DNA from: an uncultured Lactobacillus sp.
Lineage (GTDB): Bacteria; Bacillota; Bacilli; Lactobacillales; Lactobacillaceae
Length of the DNA: 64,000 nucleotides
Reading direction: 5' to 3'
Assembly (NCBI GenBank): GCA_947565635.1
Contig: CANOGU010000001.1
Location: 62,001 to 126,000, forward strand
This document shows positions 53,970 through 62,381 of the stretch, piece by piece. The notes beneath the pieces are model-generated. The model did not search any database and had not been told where the DNA came from. It was given only the letters and a program-made list of their open reading frames with translations. Numbering within the stretch: the stretch's first letter is position 1; every line of letters starts with the position of its first letter. The position numbers and the translations under genes were made by a program.

Positions 53970-54004
53970 ACAAAAAAAGTAGGATTTAAATCCTACTTTT
54001 TTCT
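53970..54004. terminator. Bidirectional terminator
   Basis: Stem AAAAAAAGTAGGATTT / AAATCCTACTTTTTT, no more than two bases in the loop, between convergent acetyltransferase and rbsU genes. Confidence 0.9.
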
Positions 54005-54036
54005 ATAAGTTTCTTTTTTTACAAAAACTCTATACG

Positions 54037-54927
54037 TTATACGATCACTGTCATCGTAGCAGCTCCGATAATGATGGCTAAACCAATTAAAGTAACTACC
54101 ATTTCTTTCTTAGTCTTCTTTTCATGCAAAAACCAGATTCCTGTTAAAGTTGCTAATACTACAGATGTCTGTGACAAAATAAAACCAGTTGCTAAACCAT
54201 TCATATTTGGTTGAGCCGAAATTAAATATGTCAATGCAGCAAATGCAAAGAAAAATCCAGAGATAATTTGTTTGTAAGAAACCCCTTGAGCTAAAGCGCT
54301 TCTTTGACTTGGTTCTTTAACTTTTAAGTAAACTGCATAACAAATAGCAACTAAGCACATTCCAATAGCTTGTGGTAAAAATGCTTTGGATCCATCAATT
54401 TTAGCAGCTTGAGGGGCTGCAGAATATGCCCAATATCCAATTTCACCAACTAATAAAATGATTACGGCTTTTCTTAACTTAGCACTGTTTTCATCAGTTT
54501 TATGTTCACTCCAGGTTGTCATCCAAGCACCTAAAATGATCAGCGCTAATGCAAGAAAACCTACTAACTTATCACTCGTACTTGGCCAATCTCCTAAAGC
54601 AAATACTCCCCATAAAGAAGTACCTAACAACTGAAAGGCAGTTGTAATTGGCATTGCGCGTGATGATCCAACCAAAGTAAAAGAATGAAAAGTAAGAATC
54701 TGCGCACTAGCCCAGCCTATTCCGGAGATAATTGACCAGATCAAAGCAGCACCGCTAGGCAACGCTATTCCTTGAACTAAGTTATAGACTAAAGCAAAGA
54801 TAAAAGTACCAAATGTAGTACCAATAATTTGATTTACTGGTTTACCGCCAATTTTTGAGGCAATTGTCGGAAACAAGCCCCATCCAAGTAATGGCCCTAA
54901 ACCAATTAATAAAGCTATTCCATTCAT
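54037..54927 (-). CDS. rbsU: Ribose/glucose uptake transporter, GRP family (RbsU)
   Basis: A 296-residue protein with about ten membrane segments (LLIGLGPLLGWGLFPTIASKIGG at the N-terminus), typical of the GRP sugar uptake family (GlcU/RbsU). The upstream rbsD favours ribose as substrate. RbsU is proton-driven and replaces the ABC ribose permease in lactobacilli. The ribokinase and regulator that often accompany rbsU/rbsD are absent here. An AT-rich hairpin lies between the two genes. Confidence 0.88.
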   Translation of the reverse strand: MNGIALLIGLGPLLGWGLFPTIASKIGGKPVNQIIGTTFGTFIFALVYNLVQGIALPSGAALIWSIISGIGWASAQILTFHSFTLVGSSRAMPITTAFQLLGTSLWGVFALGDWPSTSDKLVGFLALALIILGAWMTTWSEHKTDENSAKLRKAVIILLVGEIGYWAYSAAPQAAKIDGSKAFLPQAIGMCLVAICYAVYLKVKEPSQRSALAQGVSYKQIISGFFFAFAALTYLISAQPNMNGLATGFILSQTSVVLATLTGIWFLHEKKTKKEMVVTLIGLAIIIGAATMTVIV

Positions 54928-54947
54928 ACACTAAACTTTCCTTAAAA

Positions 54948-54988
54948 TATAAAAGTAATTGTAGTTTACATACGCAATTACTTTTATA
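54948..54988 (-). terminator. Hairpin between rbsD and rbsU
   Basis: A perfect 14-bp AT-rich stem (TATAAAAGTAATTG with CAATTACTTTTATA) with a 13-base loop. On the - strand it is followed by ATATTTTAAGG, so it may act as a partial terminator or mRNA stabiliser. Confidence 0.5.
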
Positions 54989-55002
54989 GCTAAATATCTA
55001 CT

Positions 55003-55398
55003 TTAAAAAACTACTCCACTTTCCAAAATTACATTAGAATATGGAGTTTCTTCACCAGTTCTAATAAATGCTTTAGAAGACTTTAAATCCTTCTTTAGTT
55101 CTGAATGAGGAATAAATTCAATCTCAACATTCGGAACTGCCTTCTTAATAGCTTCTAATTGCTTTGGATTTTCAGTTTTAATTTCCTCTGCAATATACAT
55201 TTTTTGAACTTCTAATTCTTTCAAGACTTCTTCTAGAACATCAATAAATGATGGCAAGCCTGGACGCACAGATAAATCAATCTTTTCAGTCTCAGCTGGA
55301 ACTGGAGTACCAGCATCTCCAACTCCTAGCCAATCCATGTGGCCCATGTCCGCAATTACTCTTGAAATATTAGAATTCATTACGCCAGTTTTTTTCAT
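55003..55398 (-). CDS. rbsD: D-ribose pyranase
   Basis: About 131 residues; interconverts pyran and furan forms of ribose so that ribokinase can act. The catalytic His20 is in GHMD, Asp28 in VGDAG and the C-terminal [16 protein letters not shown] matches E. coli RbsD. I choose the ATG at 55398 (MKKTG) on family grounds; an ATG two codons upstream is closer to the AAGAAGAGG ribosome site and is the alternative. Confidence 0.95.
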   Translation of the reverse strand: MKKTGVMNSNISRVIADMGHMDWLGVGDAGTPVPAETEKIDLSVRPGLPSFIDVLEEVLKELEVQKMYIAEEIKTENPKQLEAIKKAVPNVEIEFIPHSELKKDLKSSKAFIRTGEETPYSNVILESGVVF

Positions 55399-55529
55399 AG
55401 TCATTAGTCCTCTTCTTAAAACGTATTTACTAATATTCTAATATCTCTTTTTAATATTAACACTTTTAAAGCAGTTTATGTACCGAATTTATTTTACTCG
55501 CTTCTCTCTCCTACCTCCTTAATCTTGTA

Positions 55530-55561
55530 TAAAAACCACCTAAGAGTTCCTAGGTGGTTCT
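55530..55561 (-). terminator. Terminator after the arginase remnant
   Basis: AACCACCTA / TAGGTGGTT stem with an eight-base loop; on the - strand it ends TTTTTATAC. It probably served the degraded gene at 55616-55798. Confidence 0.65.
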
Positions 55562-55615
55562 ATGCTTATTAAATTATTCTACTCGTCAAAAAAGATTTTT
55601 GTATTTCCCATCAGA

Positions 55616-55798
55616 TTATACATTTTCTGGATTATTGGGTTCTGGACTCATCACATCGACATCTAAGTGAATATAAATATAATCAAAATTATTTTCTTTA
55701 ATCCATTCCTTAGCCCTTTCAAAATTTAGGACATTTCCTTTTTCAATCGTATACTTAAGAATACCTTTTTGTCTTTCTGTAAAGAAGATTACTACGCA
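55616..55798 (-). pseudogene. Remnant of an arginase/agmatinase-family gene
   Basis: On the - strand about 60 codons (after TGA) encode FTERQKGILKYTIEKGN ... DYIYIHLDVDVMSPEP, where HLDVDVMSP matches the third metal-binding signature of the arginase family. The frame has no start and ends early at NNPENV. A good ribosome site (AAAAGGAGT) and ATGATG lie at about 55803-55815 in another frame, so the copy is deleted and frameshifted. A real arginase is about 300 residues. Terminator at 55530. Confidence 0.6.
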
Positions 55799-56009
55799 TC
55801 ATTAGAAATTCACTCCTTTTAATTGTATGATAAAGTCTATAGCAACTAGAGAGTCAAGAAAAGAATATATTTTCAATTGGAAAATATCTGGAGTTGTCTA
55901 CAAACTTTTACTTGATGACTTAATAGATATTCTATAGATTTATTAAAGGAACTTTGAATACAAATTTTCTGCTCTAAAGTAGTATTTTTTGAAAGGAGCG
56001 TTTTCATTA

Positions 56010-56861
56010 GTGACAAATATTATTAACGGCCGTCAAATTGCCAAACAACTTAATCAAGAAACCAAAACCAGAGTTGATAAATTAAAAGAAGAAGGGATAA
56101 TTCCAGGAATTGTAGTTATTCTTGTAGGAGATGATCCGGCTAGTGTAATTTATACACGTAATAAACAGAAAAATGCTGAAAAGTTAGGCATGAAATCTAT
56201 CTTGAGAAAATTTCCAAAAGATGTCAGTCAAGTTGAAGTTTTACAAGCAATTCATCACTACAATGATGATCCAACTATTCACGCGATTTTAATTCAGCTT
56301 CCTTTGCCTAAGCATCTTAATCAAACTGAACTAATTGAAGCAATTGCTCCTGAAAAAGATGTGGATGGTTTTAATTCAAAAAACGTTGGAAAACTCTATA
56401 ACAATGAAGAAGGGCACTACCCCGTTTCTTGTACTTCCCGCGGAATTATGACTTTGCTTCATACTTACTTAGATAAAATTGAAGGCTTAAATGTCACAAT
56501 TGTCGGCCGCAGTATCTTAGTAAGTCGCCCTCTTCAATCGCTCCTCATTAATGAAAATGCGACCGTCACTATGGTGAGTCTACACACCGATAATATCGAT
56601 TATTACACTAAACATGCTGATATTTTAGTTGTGGCTGCTGGCAAACCTAATTTGATTAAAAAAGATCAGGTTAAACCTGGTGCAACCGTGATCGATGTGG
56701 GGATTAATCGAATGGCAAATCATCATTTAGTTGGGGATGTCGATTTTGATGATGTCAAAGAAGTCGCTAAAAATATCACCCCAGTTCCTGGTGGAGTAGG
56801 TCCAATGACTATCGCAACTTTAATGCAACAAACGGTCGATTTGGCTGAATGGAATAAATAG
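56010..56861 (+). CDS. folD: Bifunctional methylenetetrahydrofolate dehydrogenase/cyclohydrolase
   Basis: About 283 residues. FolD interconverts 5,10-methylene-THF and 10-formyl-THF using NADP. Motifs: [14 protein letters not shown] with the catalytic Lys, [22 protein letters not shown] (dinucleotide site), [10 protein letters not shown] near the C-terminus. GTG at 56010 gives the usual [11 protein letters not shown] start; GAAAGGAG is 12 bases upstream, which is rather far. The TTG at 55989 would add seven unsupported residues. Confidence 0.95.
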   Translation: MTNIINGRQIAKQLNQETKTRVDKLKEEGIIPGIVVILVGDDPASVIYTRNKQKNAEKLGMKSILRKFPKDVSQVEVLQAIHHYNDDPTIHAILIQLPLPKHLNQTELIEAIAPEKDVDGFNSKNVGKLYNNEEGHYPVSCTSRGIMTLLHTYLDKIEGLNVTIVGRSILVSRPLQSLLINENATVTMVSLHTDNIDYYTKHADILVVAAGKPNLIKKDQVKPGATVIDVGINRMANHHLVGDVDFDDVKEVAKNITPVPGGVGPMTIATLMQQTVDLAEWNK

Positions 56862-56903
56862 AAAAAGATGTTAAACAGTATTACATTACTTAACGTCTTT
56901 TTA
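56861..56903 (+). terminator. Terminator of folD
   Basis: AAAAAGATGTTAA pairs with TTAACGTCTTTTT (one G-T pair) with a 15-base loop. Confidence 0.8.
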
Positions 56904-57018
56904 TCTTCTACTACTTCCTCTATCTCAATTGATTCGAGCTAGAGCCAAAGATTTGTTTAATGGTCTGTGAATCATGGTGATCAAAAGATTGATCAATGTT
57001 TTTATCTAATGAATTTTT

Positions 57019-57468
57019 TTACTCTACCTTTTCAAAAACTTCACATACCATTGGTGCCTGAAGATAAAATACTTTACCTGCTTCTCGATATTCCCAATCA
57101 AAAAAATCATCATGGGCTCGACGCCAATATTCATAACTTCGATCACCCTCACCTTCATGATAGGCGTACTCTTTAGAAATCAAATTATAAGGAACAATTT
57201 CCACTACCTTATCTTGAATGACACAAACAGGTTCTTCTTTACTATTCAAAACAATACTCCACTCCCCTGCAGTAGGTAATTTTTCATTTTTATCATAAAG
57301 TTCGTAAGCAGAAGTAGTAGCCGTTTTTATGCCCTGACTTACTAATTGAGCCAATTCGTCTGCCTGCTGCGGCGTTGCACCAAAAGCCCATACTTCTACC
57401 GGAGTATCATATTCTAAGTTATGCCTTTGACAAAAATCTTGCCAAAATTGTTTCAATTGTTTATTCAT
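57019..57468 (-). CDS. ASCH domain protein
   Basis: A 149-residue ASCH (PUA-like fold) protein: AFGATPQQADELAQLVSQGIKTATTSAYELYD and LPTAGEWSIVLNSKEEPVCVIQ are typical. ASCH proteins bind RNA or modified nucleosides; one E. coli member, YqfB, hydrolyses N4-acetylcytidine. It overlaps the adjacent phosphorylase gene by eight bases, so a role in handling modified nucleosides is an inference from context. Confidence 0.85.
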   Translation of the reverse strand: MNKQLKQFWQDFCQRHNLEYDTPVEVWAFGATPQQADELAQLVSQGIKTATTSAYELYDKNEKLPTAGEWSIVLNSKEEPVCVIQDKVVEIVPYNLISKEYAYHEGEGDRSYEYWRRAHDDFFDWEYREAGKVFYLQAPMVCEVFEKVE

Positions 57469-58243
57469 TTTTACCTAATTTCGTTAAAACTTTAGATCCA
57501 ATCTCTAACCCCGCACTGTGAGATTCATACCCCCAGTCGCGTTCATCATAGTTTTCTATATCAGCCAATGTATCAGCAGTAAATAAAATTTGAGCAAAAT
57601 CCACTTTTCTAAATTGCGCACACGCTGCCAAAGATGCACATTCCATTTCAACAGTTGCAGCTCCTAATTGACGAAAATGTGCAACTTTCTTGGGCGTTTC
57701 TCTGAAGAAGCCATCAGTTGTCCAAGTTGTAATTTCATCATATTTAAGATTTAAAGTAGCTAATACATCTTCTACCTGTTTTAAGAAATTCTGATTCAAA
57801 TCGATAAATTGACCTGGCTCCATATAATGAAAAGATGTTCCTTCATCGCGAATTGCCCGTTTGACTAGTAACATCTCATTTTCTGGTAAATCAGTTAACG
57901 CCCCCGCATTACCAACAGTTAAAACTTGTTTCACGCCATAACTAATCAACCAATCAAGTAATTGGACCGAAGCCGGTCCTCCAAGCGGTGCTTGACATAA
58001 AGTAAAATATTCACCGTTTAATTCAACTTCATAAATCTTAGGACTAAAAGATACTGACTCAAATTCACCTATAGTGCGGTGAAGATGTTGATCTAAAAAA
58101 GCATCAATTTCATTTTTAGGAACAAATGCGTAAAGCAAGCGTGAGTGAAAACGAAATGGTGCCTGATCATAATCTGGTTCAATTACTGCATGATGATTTG
58201 AGTCAAAGTTTAAAATAAATGGTTGTTCTGTTTTTTCTGTCAT
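57461..58243 (-). CDS. Nucleoside phosphorylase (NP-I family), copy 1
   Basis: A 260-residue phosphorylase: VLTVGNAGAL (phosphate and sugar site), RAIRDEGTSFHYM, and AATVEMECASLAA, the NP-I Met-Glu motif that binds ribose. It should cleave a nucleoside with phosphate to base plus ribose-1-phosphate. Base preference is not readable. It is the third of three adjacent, highly similar genes in one leftward operon; the 12-base gaps each hold a ribosome site. Confidence 0.87.
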   Translation of the reverse strand: MTEKTEQPFILNFDSNHHAVIEPDYDQAPFRFHSRLLYAFVPKNEIDAFLDQHLHRTIGEFESVSFSPKIYEVELNGEYFTLCQAPLGGPASVQLLDWLISYGVKQVLTVGNAGALTDLPENEMLLVKRAIRDEGTSFHYMEPGQFIDLNQNFLKQVEDVLATLNLKYDEITTWTTDGFFRETPKKVAHFRQLGAATVEMECASLAACAQFRKVDFAQILFTADTLADIENYDERDWGYESHSAGLEIGSKVLTKLGKNE

Positions 58244-58255
58244 AATTATTTCTCC

Positions 58256-59035
58256 CTATTTTGGACTTAATTTACTTAGAACTTTAGATCCAATTTCTAA
58301 TCCAATTCCATATGACTTACGTCCCCAACCACGGCGGTCGTAGTTTTCCATTTTTGCTAATGAATCTCCAGTAAACAAAATTTGAGCAAAATCTACTTTT
58401 CTAAATTGCGCACATGCTGCTAAAGCCGCACACTCCATTTCGACAGTATCGGCTCCTAATTGACGAAATTGAGCAACTTTCTTTGGCGTTTCTCTGAAGA
58501 AACCATCTGTCGTCCAGGTGATGATTTGATTGTATTTATAGCCTAATTCTGAAATTACTCTTTCAACTTGAGACAAGTATGCAGGTTCTAGTTCTACAAA
58601 CTGACTAGGTTTTAAGTAATAAAATGAAGTTCCCTCTCCTCGAATTGCTTTTGTAGGTACAAGCATTGTATTTTCGGGCAGATCATTTAATGCACCAGCA
58701 TTTCCAACCGCTAAAATTTGTTTAACTCCATAGTTAATTAACCAATCGAGTAACTTTGTGGCCGCAGGCGCTCCTAATGGAGCTTGGCATAAAGTGAAAT
58801 ATTTGTTTTCAATTTTGACCTCATAAATTTTAGGTCTAAACGAAATAGTGCGGAAACTTCCTAGCGTGCGATGAGGATATTGATCTAAAAAAGAATCAAT
58901 TTCTTCTTTAGGAACAAAGGCGTAAAGTAATTTGGGATTAAAGTGGAACGGTAAGTCTTCAAAATCTGGTTCAAGCACGGCATGATGATTCCCATCAAAA
59001 TCTAAAATAAATGGTTGTCCGGTCTCTTCTTTCAT
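58256..59035 (-). CDS. Nucleoside phosphorylase (NP-I family), copy 2
   Basis: A 259-residue paralogue of the flanking genes, closely alike in most segments (ILAVGNAGAL, KAIRGEGTSFYYL, ADTVEMECAALAA). Differences cluster at the substrate-pocket segments, for instance RDEGTSFH to RGEGTSFY and FTADTLA to FTGDSLA, so substrate specificity may differ between copies. Confidence 0.87.
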   Translation of the reverse strand: MKEETGQPFILDFDGNHHAVLEPDFEDLPFHFNPKLLYAFVPKEEIDSFLDQYPHRTLGSFRTISFRPKIYEVKIENKYFTLCQAPLGAPAATKLLDWLINYGVKQILAVGNAGALNDLPENTMLVPTKAIRGEGTSFYYLKPSQFVELEPAYLSQVERVISELGYKYNQIITWTTDGFFRETPKKVAQFRQLGADTVEMECAALAACAQFRKVDFAQILFTGDSLAKMENYDRRGWGRKSYGIGLEIGSKVLSKLSPK

Positions 59036-59046
59036 ACCTACTCCTC

Positions 59047-59808
59047 CTACAATTTTTGTAATATCTCAAAGCAAATTTCTAATCCACGCCGATGTGAATC
59101 GGTTCCACCATCACGTGGATCATAGTCCTCTTCATTAGCTAAAGTATCAGCTGTAAACAAAATTTGAGCAAATTCAATTTTTCTAAATTGCGCACAAGCT
59201 GCTAGTGCTGAACACTCCATCTCTACTACGGATGCCCCTAAATCACGAAATTGATTTACTTTTTTCGATGTTTCTCTAAAAAAAGCATCTGTAGTCCATG
59301 TCGTCACTTCATCGTATTTGTAATCTAGCTCAGTTATTACATTTTTTACCTGACTTAAAAATTCAGTGTTCAAATCGACCATTAGACTATCTTCTAAATA
59401 ATGGAAAGAAGTTCCTTCATCTCTAATTGCCTTAGTGGGAATAAACATTTCATTTTCTGGTAAATCTACAAGTGCACCAGCATTTCCAAATGCTAAAACT
59501 TTCTTGACACCATATGCAATTAACCAATCAAGTAATTGTGTGGCGGCCGGAGCTCCTAAAGGAGCCTGACATAAAGTAAAGTATTCTCCGTTACTTTCAA
59601 TTTCATAAATATCTGGCTGAAAGGAAATGGTATCATACGACCCTAACACTTTATGGGGAACTTGTTCTAAAAAATTAGCAATATCTTCTTTAGGAACAAA
59701 GGCAAATAATAATTTAGAATGAAATTTAAAGGGTTGTTTTTCATAATCGGGTTCAATAACAGCGTTGGGATCTTTATCTATTTGTAAAATACATCGCTCT
59801 TCTTTCAT
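59047..59808 (-). CDS. Nucleoside phosphorylase (NP-I family), copy 3
   Basis: A 253-residue paralogue, the first of the three in transcription order, eight bases after the Nudix gene. It keeps VLAFGNAGAL, KAIRDEGTSFHYL and ASVVEMECSALAA. It is the most divergent copy at the N- and C-terminus (RDGGTDSHRRGLEICFEIL). All three have unbroken frames. Confidence 0.87.
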   Translation of the reverse strand: MKEERCILQIDKDPNAVIEPDYEKQPFKFHSKLLFAFVPKEDIANFLEQVPHKVLGSYDTISFQPDIYEIESNGEYFTLCQAPLGAPAATQLLDWLIAYGVKKVLAFGNAGALVDLPENEMFIPTKAIRDEGTSFHYLEDSLMVDLNTEFLSQVKNVITELDYKYDEVTTWTTDAFFRETSKKVNQFRDLGASVVEMECSALAACAQFRKIEFAQILFTADTLANEEDYDPRDGGTDSHRRGLEICFEILQKL

Positions 59809-59816
59809 ACATACTC

Positions 59817-60281
59817 CTATTCAAAAAATGGATAATCACCTTGATAGTAATGCTCAATAAACTTTAAATGCTGCTTATTAAAAATATCCGGTAAATTATC
59901 TTTAGGAAAATATTTTAACTCCAATGTTTCTGAATCTGGTTTCTTATTCGTTTTGCCTACTAGCTCTACCAAGAATTCAATTACGACAGCTTGGGCTACA
60001 TCCCCATTAGGATAATGCTGAATAAAATCAGTCGAAATTCCTAGCAAAGATTTGACTTTCACTTTTAATCCTGTTTCTTCTAAAAATTCACGAACACATG
60101 CTTCTTGACACGATTCTCCAAATTCCATTGCTCCACCCGGCAGCCCCCATGACTTAAAATCTGACCTTTTCTGCAATAAGATTTCATCTTGATCGTTGAC
60201 CAAAACTCCACCAGCAAAATTTAAAATTAGTGGTTCATGCCCTACCTTTTTACGCAAATTTTTAATGTAATCTTGTTCCAT
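59817..60281 (-). CDS. Nudix hydrolase
   Basis: About 154 residues with an intact Nudix box GGAMEFGESCQEACVREFLEETGL (about residues 52-75; G-x5-E-x7-REUxEExGU). It should cleave a nucleoside diphosphate linked to X. The ATG at 60281 (MEQDY) has AAAGGA seven bases before it; the longer frame to 60398 would run over the opposite antitoxin gene. It heads the phosphorylase-ASCH operon. Confidence 0.88.
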   Translation of the reverse strand: MEQDYIKNLRKKVGHEPLILNFAGGVLVNDQDEILLQKRSDFKSWGLPGGAMEFGESCQEACVREFLEETGLKVKVKSLLGISTDFIQHYPNGDVAQAVVIEFLVELVGKTNKKPDSETLELKYFPKDNLPDIFNKQHLKFIEHYYQGDYPFFE

Positions 60282-60341
60282 ATCATTTTCCTTTTTACAA
60301 TAGTATTTGTTTATTATATGAATAATTGGAGATAGTGATGA

Positions 60342-60623
60342 ATGAAAGTTATAACTTACAGTAATTTTAGAAAAAAGATCAAAGATTATTTTAAGCAAGT
60401 TAATGAAACAGGGGAACCTTTATTGGTTGCTAATAAATCATCCGACGAAAATATAGTTATTCTATCTAAAGACGAGTATGATTCGCTAATAGAAACTCTT
60501 GAAATCCAATCAAATCCATCTCTTATGAATAAAATTAATGCTGGTCGACAAGAAGTAGAAAATGGAAATATTGAAAAAATTGGAACTTTAGACGATCTGG
60601 ATAATTGGATGGAAGAGTTATGA
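60342..60623 (+). CDS. Orphan YefM/Phd-family antitoxin
   Basis: A 93-residue protein of the Phd/YefM antitoxin family: VITYSNFRKKIKDYFKQVNETGEPLLV and VILSKDEYDSLIETL. These proteins bind their own promoter and neutralise a RelE/YoeB RNase. GGAGAT lies eight bases before the ATG. The expected toxin gene would overlap the stop; it starts ATG but ends after four codons. The antitoxin frame and ribosome site are intact. Confidence 0.85.
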   Translation: MKVITYSNFRKKIKDYFKQVNETGEPLLVANKSSDENIVILSKDEYDSLIETLEIQSNPSLMNKINAGRQEVENGNIEKIGTLDDLDNWMEEL

Positions 60624-60634
60624 GAAATATTTAA
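60620..60634 (+). pseudogene. Residual start of a YoeB-type toxin gene
   Basis: The ATGA overlap typical of yefM-yoeB pairs is kept (ATG at 60620 over the antitoxin TGA), but the frame reads Met-Arg-Asn-Ile-stop. A terminator follows at once, so the body of the toxin gene is deleted. Confidence 0.5.
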
Positions 60635-60647
60635 ATTTACATAGGTA

Positions 60648-60685
60648 TGACGATCAACCAAATTATGGCTGATCGTCTTTTTTTA
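60648..60685. terminator. Bidirectional terminator
   Basis: GACGATCA pairs with TGATCGTC, followed by seven T residues; the MFS gene ends in the opposite direction just after. Confidence 0.8.
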
Positions 60686-61879
60686 TTTTGCACTTAACTC
60701 TTCCTTCTGCTTTATCAACGGAATTATTAATAAAACAATGCTAAAGTAAGCTGCTGATACAAAAAACATTACTTTTAAATTACCAGCCCACTTCATAATT
60801 GCATTACTTACAAATAGAGAAAGACTGACTAAAATTTCAGCAATAAATGAAACTGTCGAAAGCATAGTGGATTTGTTGCTTTCTCCATAAATTGCTTCAT
60901 TACTAGTAGCAGAAATCTGTCCTGACATCATCCCCATTAATAATTCAATTAATAGAAAAAGGGTCAATAACAAATATTTATTTTCTAAAATTCCACTCAA
61001 AACAAACACAGAAATCATGCACAGTGTATTTAATATCGTGATGCTTCTTGAACTAGCAAATGTTGATATCCTATTAAATATGAGTGACCCTAAAATAAGT
61101 GCACACATAAACAAGGTATAGACAAGAGATAAGTTAAAGCCTAATTTTTCAACATAGATAATTGACCAATATATTAAAATAAATTGCGTCCCACAATCAT
61201 ATCCAACGTTTAGCAACAACAATATCCAGAAATTTCTTTTTTTAAAGAAATTAGCGATATTTTTAATACTATTATTCTTCCGCTTATGCGCTGCCTTATT
61301 ATCCGAAAAAGATAAAAACTTTATCATGACAAAAATAAACGCAGGATATAATCCTAAGCCAATCAATGCAAACCAAACTGGTGCAGTATCTGTAATTGCA
61401 AAGAGCCCGGTGCCAATATTTCCACCTATTAAGGTGGTTAAATTTAGAGTAATAACTTGCATCCCCATCAATTTGCTATTCGGAGAAAGCTGATTTTGCT
61501 CCTGCAAGTCAGTTATATAGGCAATGAGTGTTCCAGAATTAAGTGCAAGTCCAATTCCATATAAGAGTTCGGCTAAAGAAAAGAATAAAAAGTTTCTAAA
61601 TAGAATTAGGATTAAAAAACTACTCGCAATAACTATTGAAGATAAAGATAGAACTTTTAACCTTCCAATTCTATCTGCTAAGTACCCTGCTGGTAGCAAC
61701 CCTAGCATGATACCAATATTTTGAAAGGATTTTATTGAACTGATATTAGCATTCGGGATGCCATTTTTAGCATAGAATAATGAAAATATTCCTGACATTG
61801 ATGATCGGAATAGTGTAAACACTGCCGTAAAAATTAAAAATAAAACTGCAATTTTAAAGCTTACACTTTTTGATTTCAT
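60683..61879 (-). CDS. MFS transporter
   Basis: About 398 residues with 12 predicted membrane segments. The first loop motif GYLADRIGRLKVLS matches the MFS consensus GxLaDrxGrkxxl. Substrate unknown. The ATG at 61879 is chosen because GAGGAG lies nine bases before it. The context is nucleoside-related genes, but the sequence gives no direct link. Confidence 0.85.
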   Translation of the reverse strand: MKSKSVSFKIAVLFLIFTAVFTLFRSSMSGIFSLFYAKNGIPNANISSIKSFQNIGIMLGLLPAGYLADRIGRLKVLSLSSIVIASSFLILILFRNFLFFSLAELLYGIGLALNSGTLIAYITDLQEQNQLSPNSKLMGMQVITLNLTTLIGGNIGTGLFAITDTAPVWFALIGLGLYPAFIFVMIKFLSFSDNKAAHKRKNNSIKNIANFFKKRNFWILLLLNVGYDCGTQFILIYWSIIYVEKLGFNLSLVYTLFMCALILGSLIFNRISTFASSRSITILNTLCMISVFVLSGILENKYLLLTLFLLIELLMGMMSGQISATSNEAIYGESNKSTMLSTVSFIAEILVSLSLFVSNAIMKWAGNLKVMFFVSAAYFSIVLLIIPLIKQKEELSAK

Positions 61880-61944
61880 AATCATCAACTCCTCTATTTT
61901 TATGCTAATTCAGTAACTTATTTGTATAATGAAACATTATCTGT

Positions 61945-62337
61945 TTATAACCACCATTCTGGGGTCAATTCACTTAATTTCATTATTTTATCTGATTCAT
62001 AATCCACCATTATTTCAATATTACGATAATCTTTCTCCATTAGCTGAACAATAAATTCACGACATGCACCACATGGAGCACCGGTTTTACCATTTGGCAT
62101 TATTGCTAAAACTCTAGTAATTTCATTTTCTCCATTTGTAATCATATTAAAAATGGCGTTTCGCTCTGCACAAATTCCTAACGTACAAGCTGTATCAATA
62201 CAAACGCCCACGTAAATTTTTCCCGTAGTTGATAAGACTGCTGCAGCTACTCCTCCCGCTTCCATATGTGCAGAAATTTGGCGATAATTTTGTGCACTTT
62301 GCGCTAATTGATACATCTTTTTCCATGTTTTATCCAT
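61945..62337 (-). CDS. cdd: Cytidine deaminase
   Basis: A 130-residue zinc enzyme that converts cytidine and deoxycytidine to uridine forms. Zinc and proton-shuttle residues are in CAERNA (Cys and Glu) and PCGACRE (two Cys). N-terminal segment SAHMEAGGVAAAV is somewhat unusual against the typical SxFxVGAAL. It fits with the nucleoside phosphorylases upstream. Confidence 0.9.
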   Translation of the reverse strand: MDKTWKKMYQLAQSAQNYRQISAHMEAGGVAAAVLSTTGKIYVGVCIDTACTLGICAERNAIFNMITNGENEITRVLAIMPNGKTGAPCGACREFIVQLMEKDYRNIEIMVDYESDKIMKLSELTPEWWL

Positions 62338-62381
62338 AGTAATGACTGCCCCTTTTCATAATTATCAATCTTTCAGTTTTT

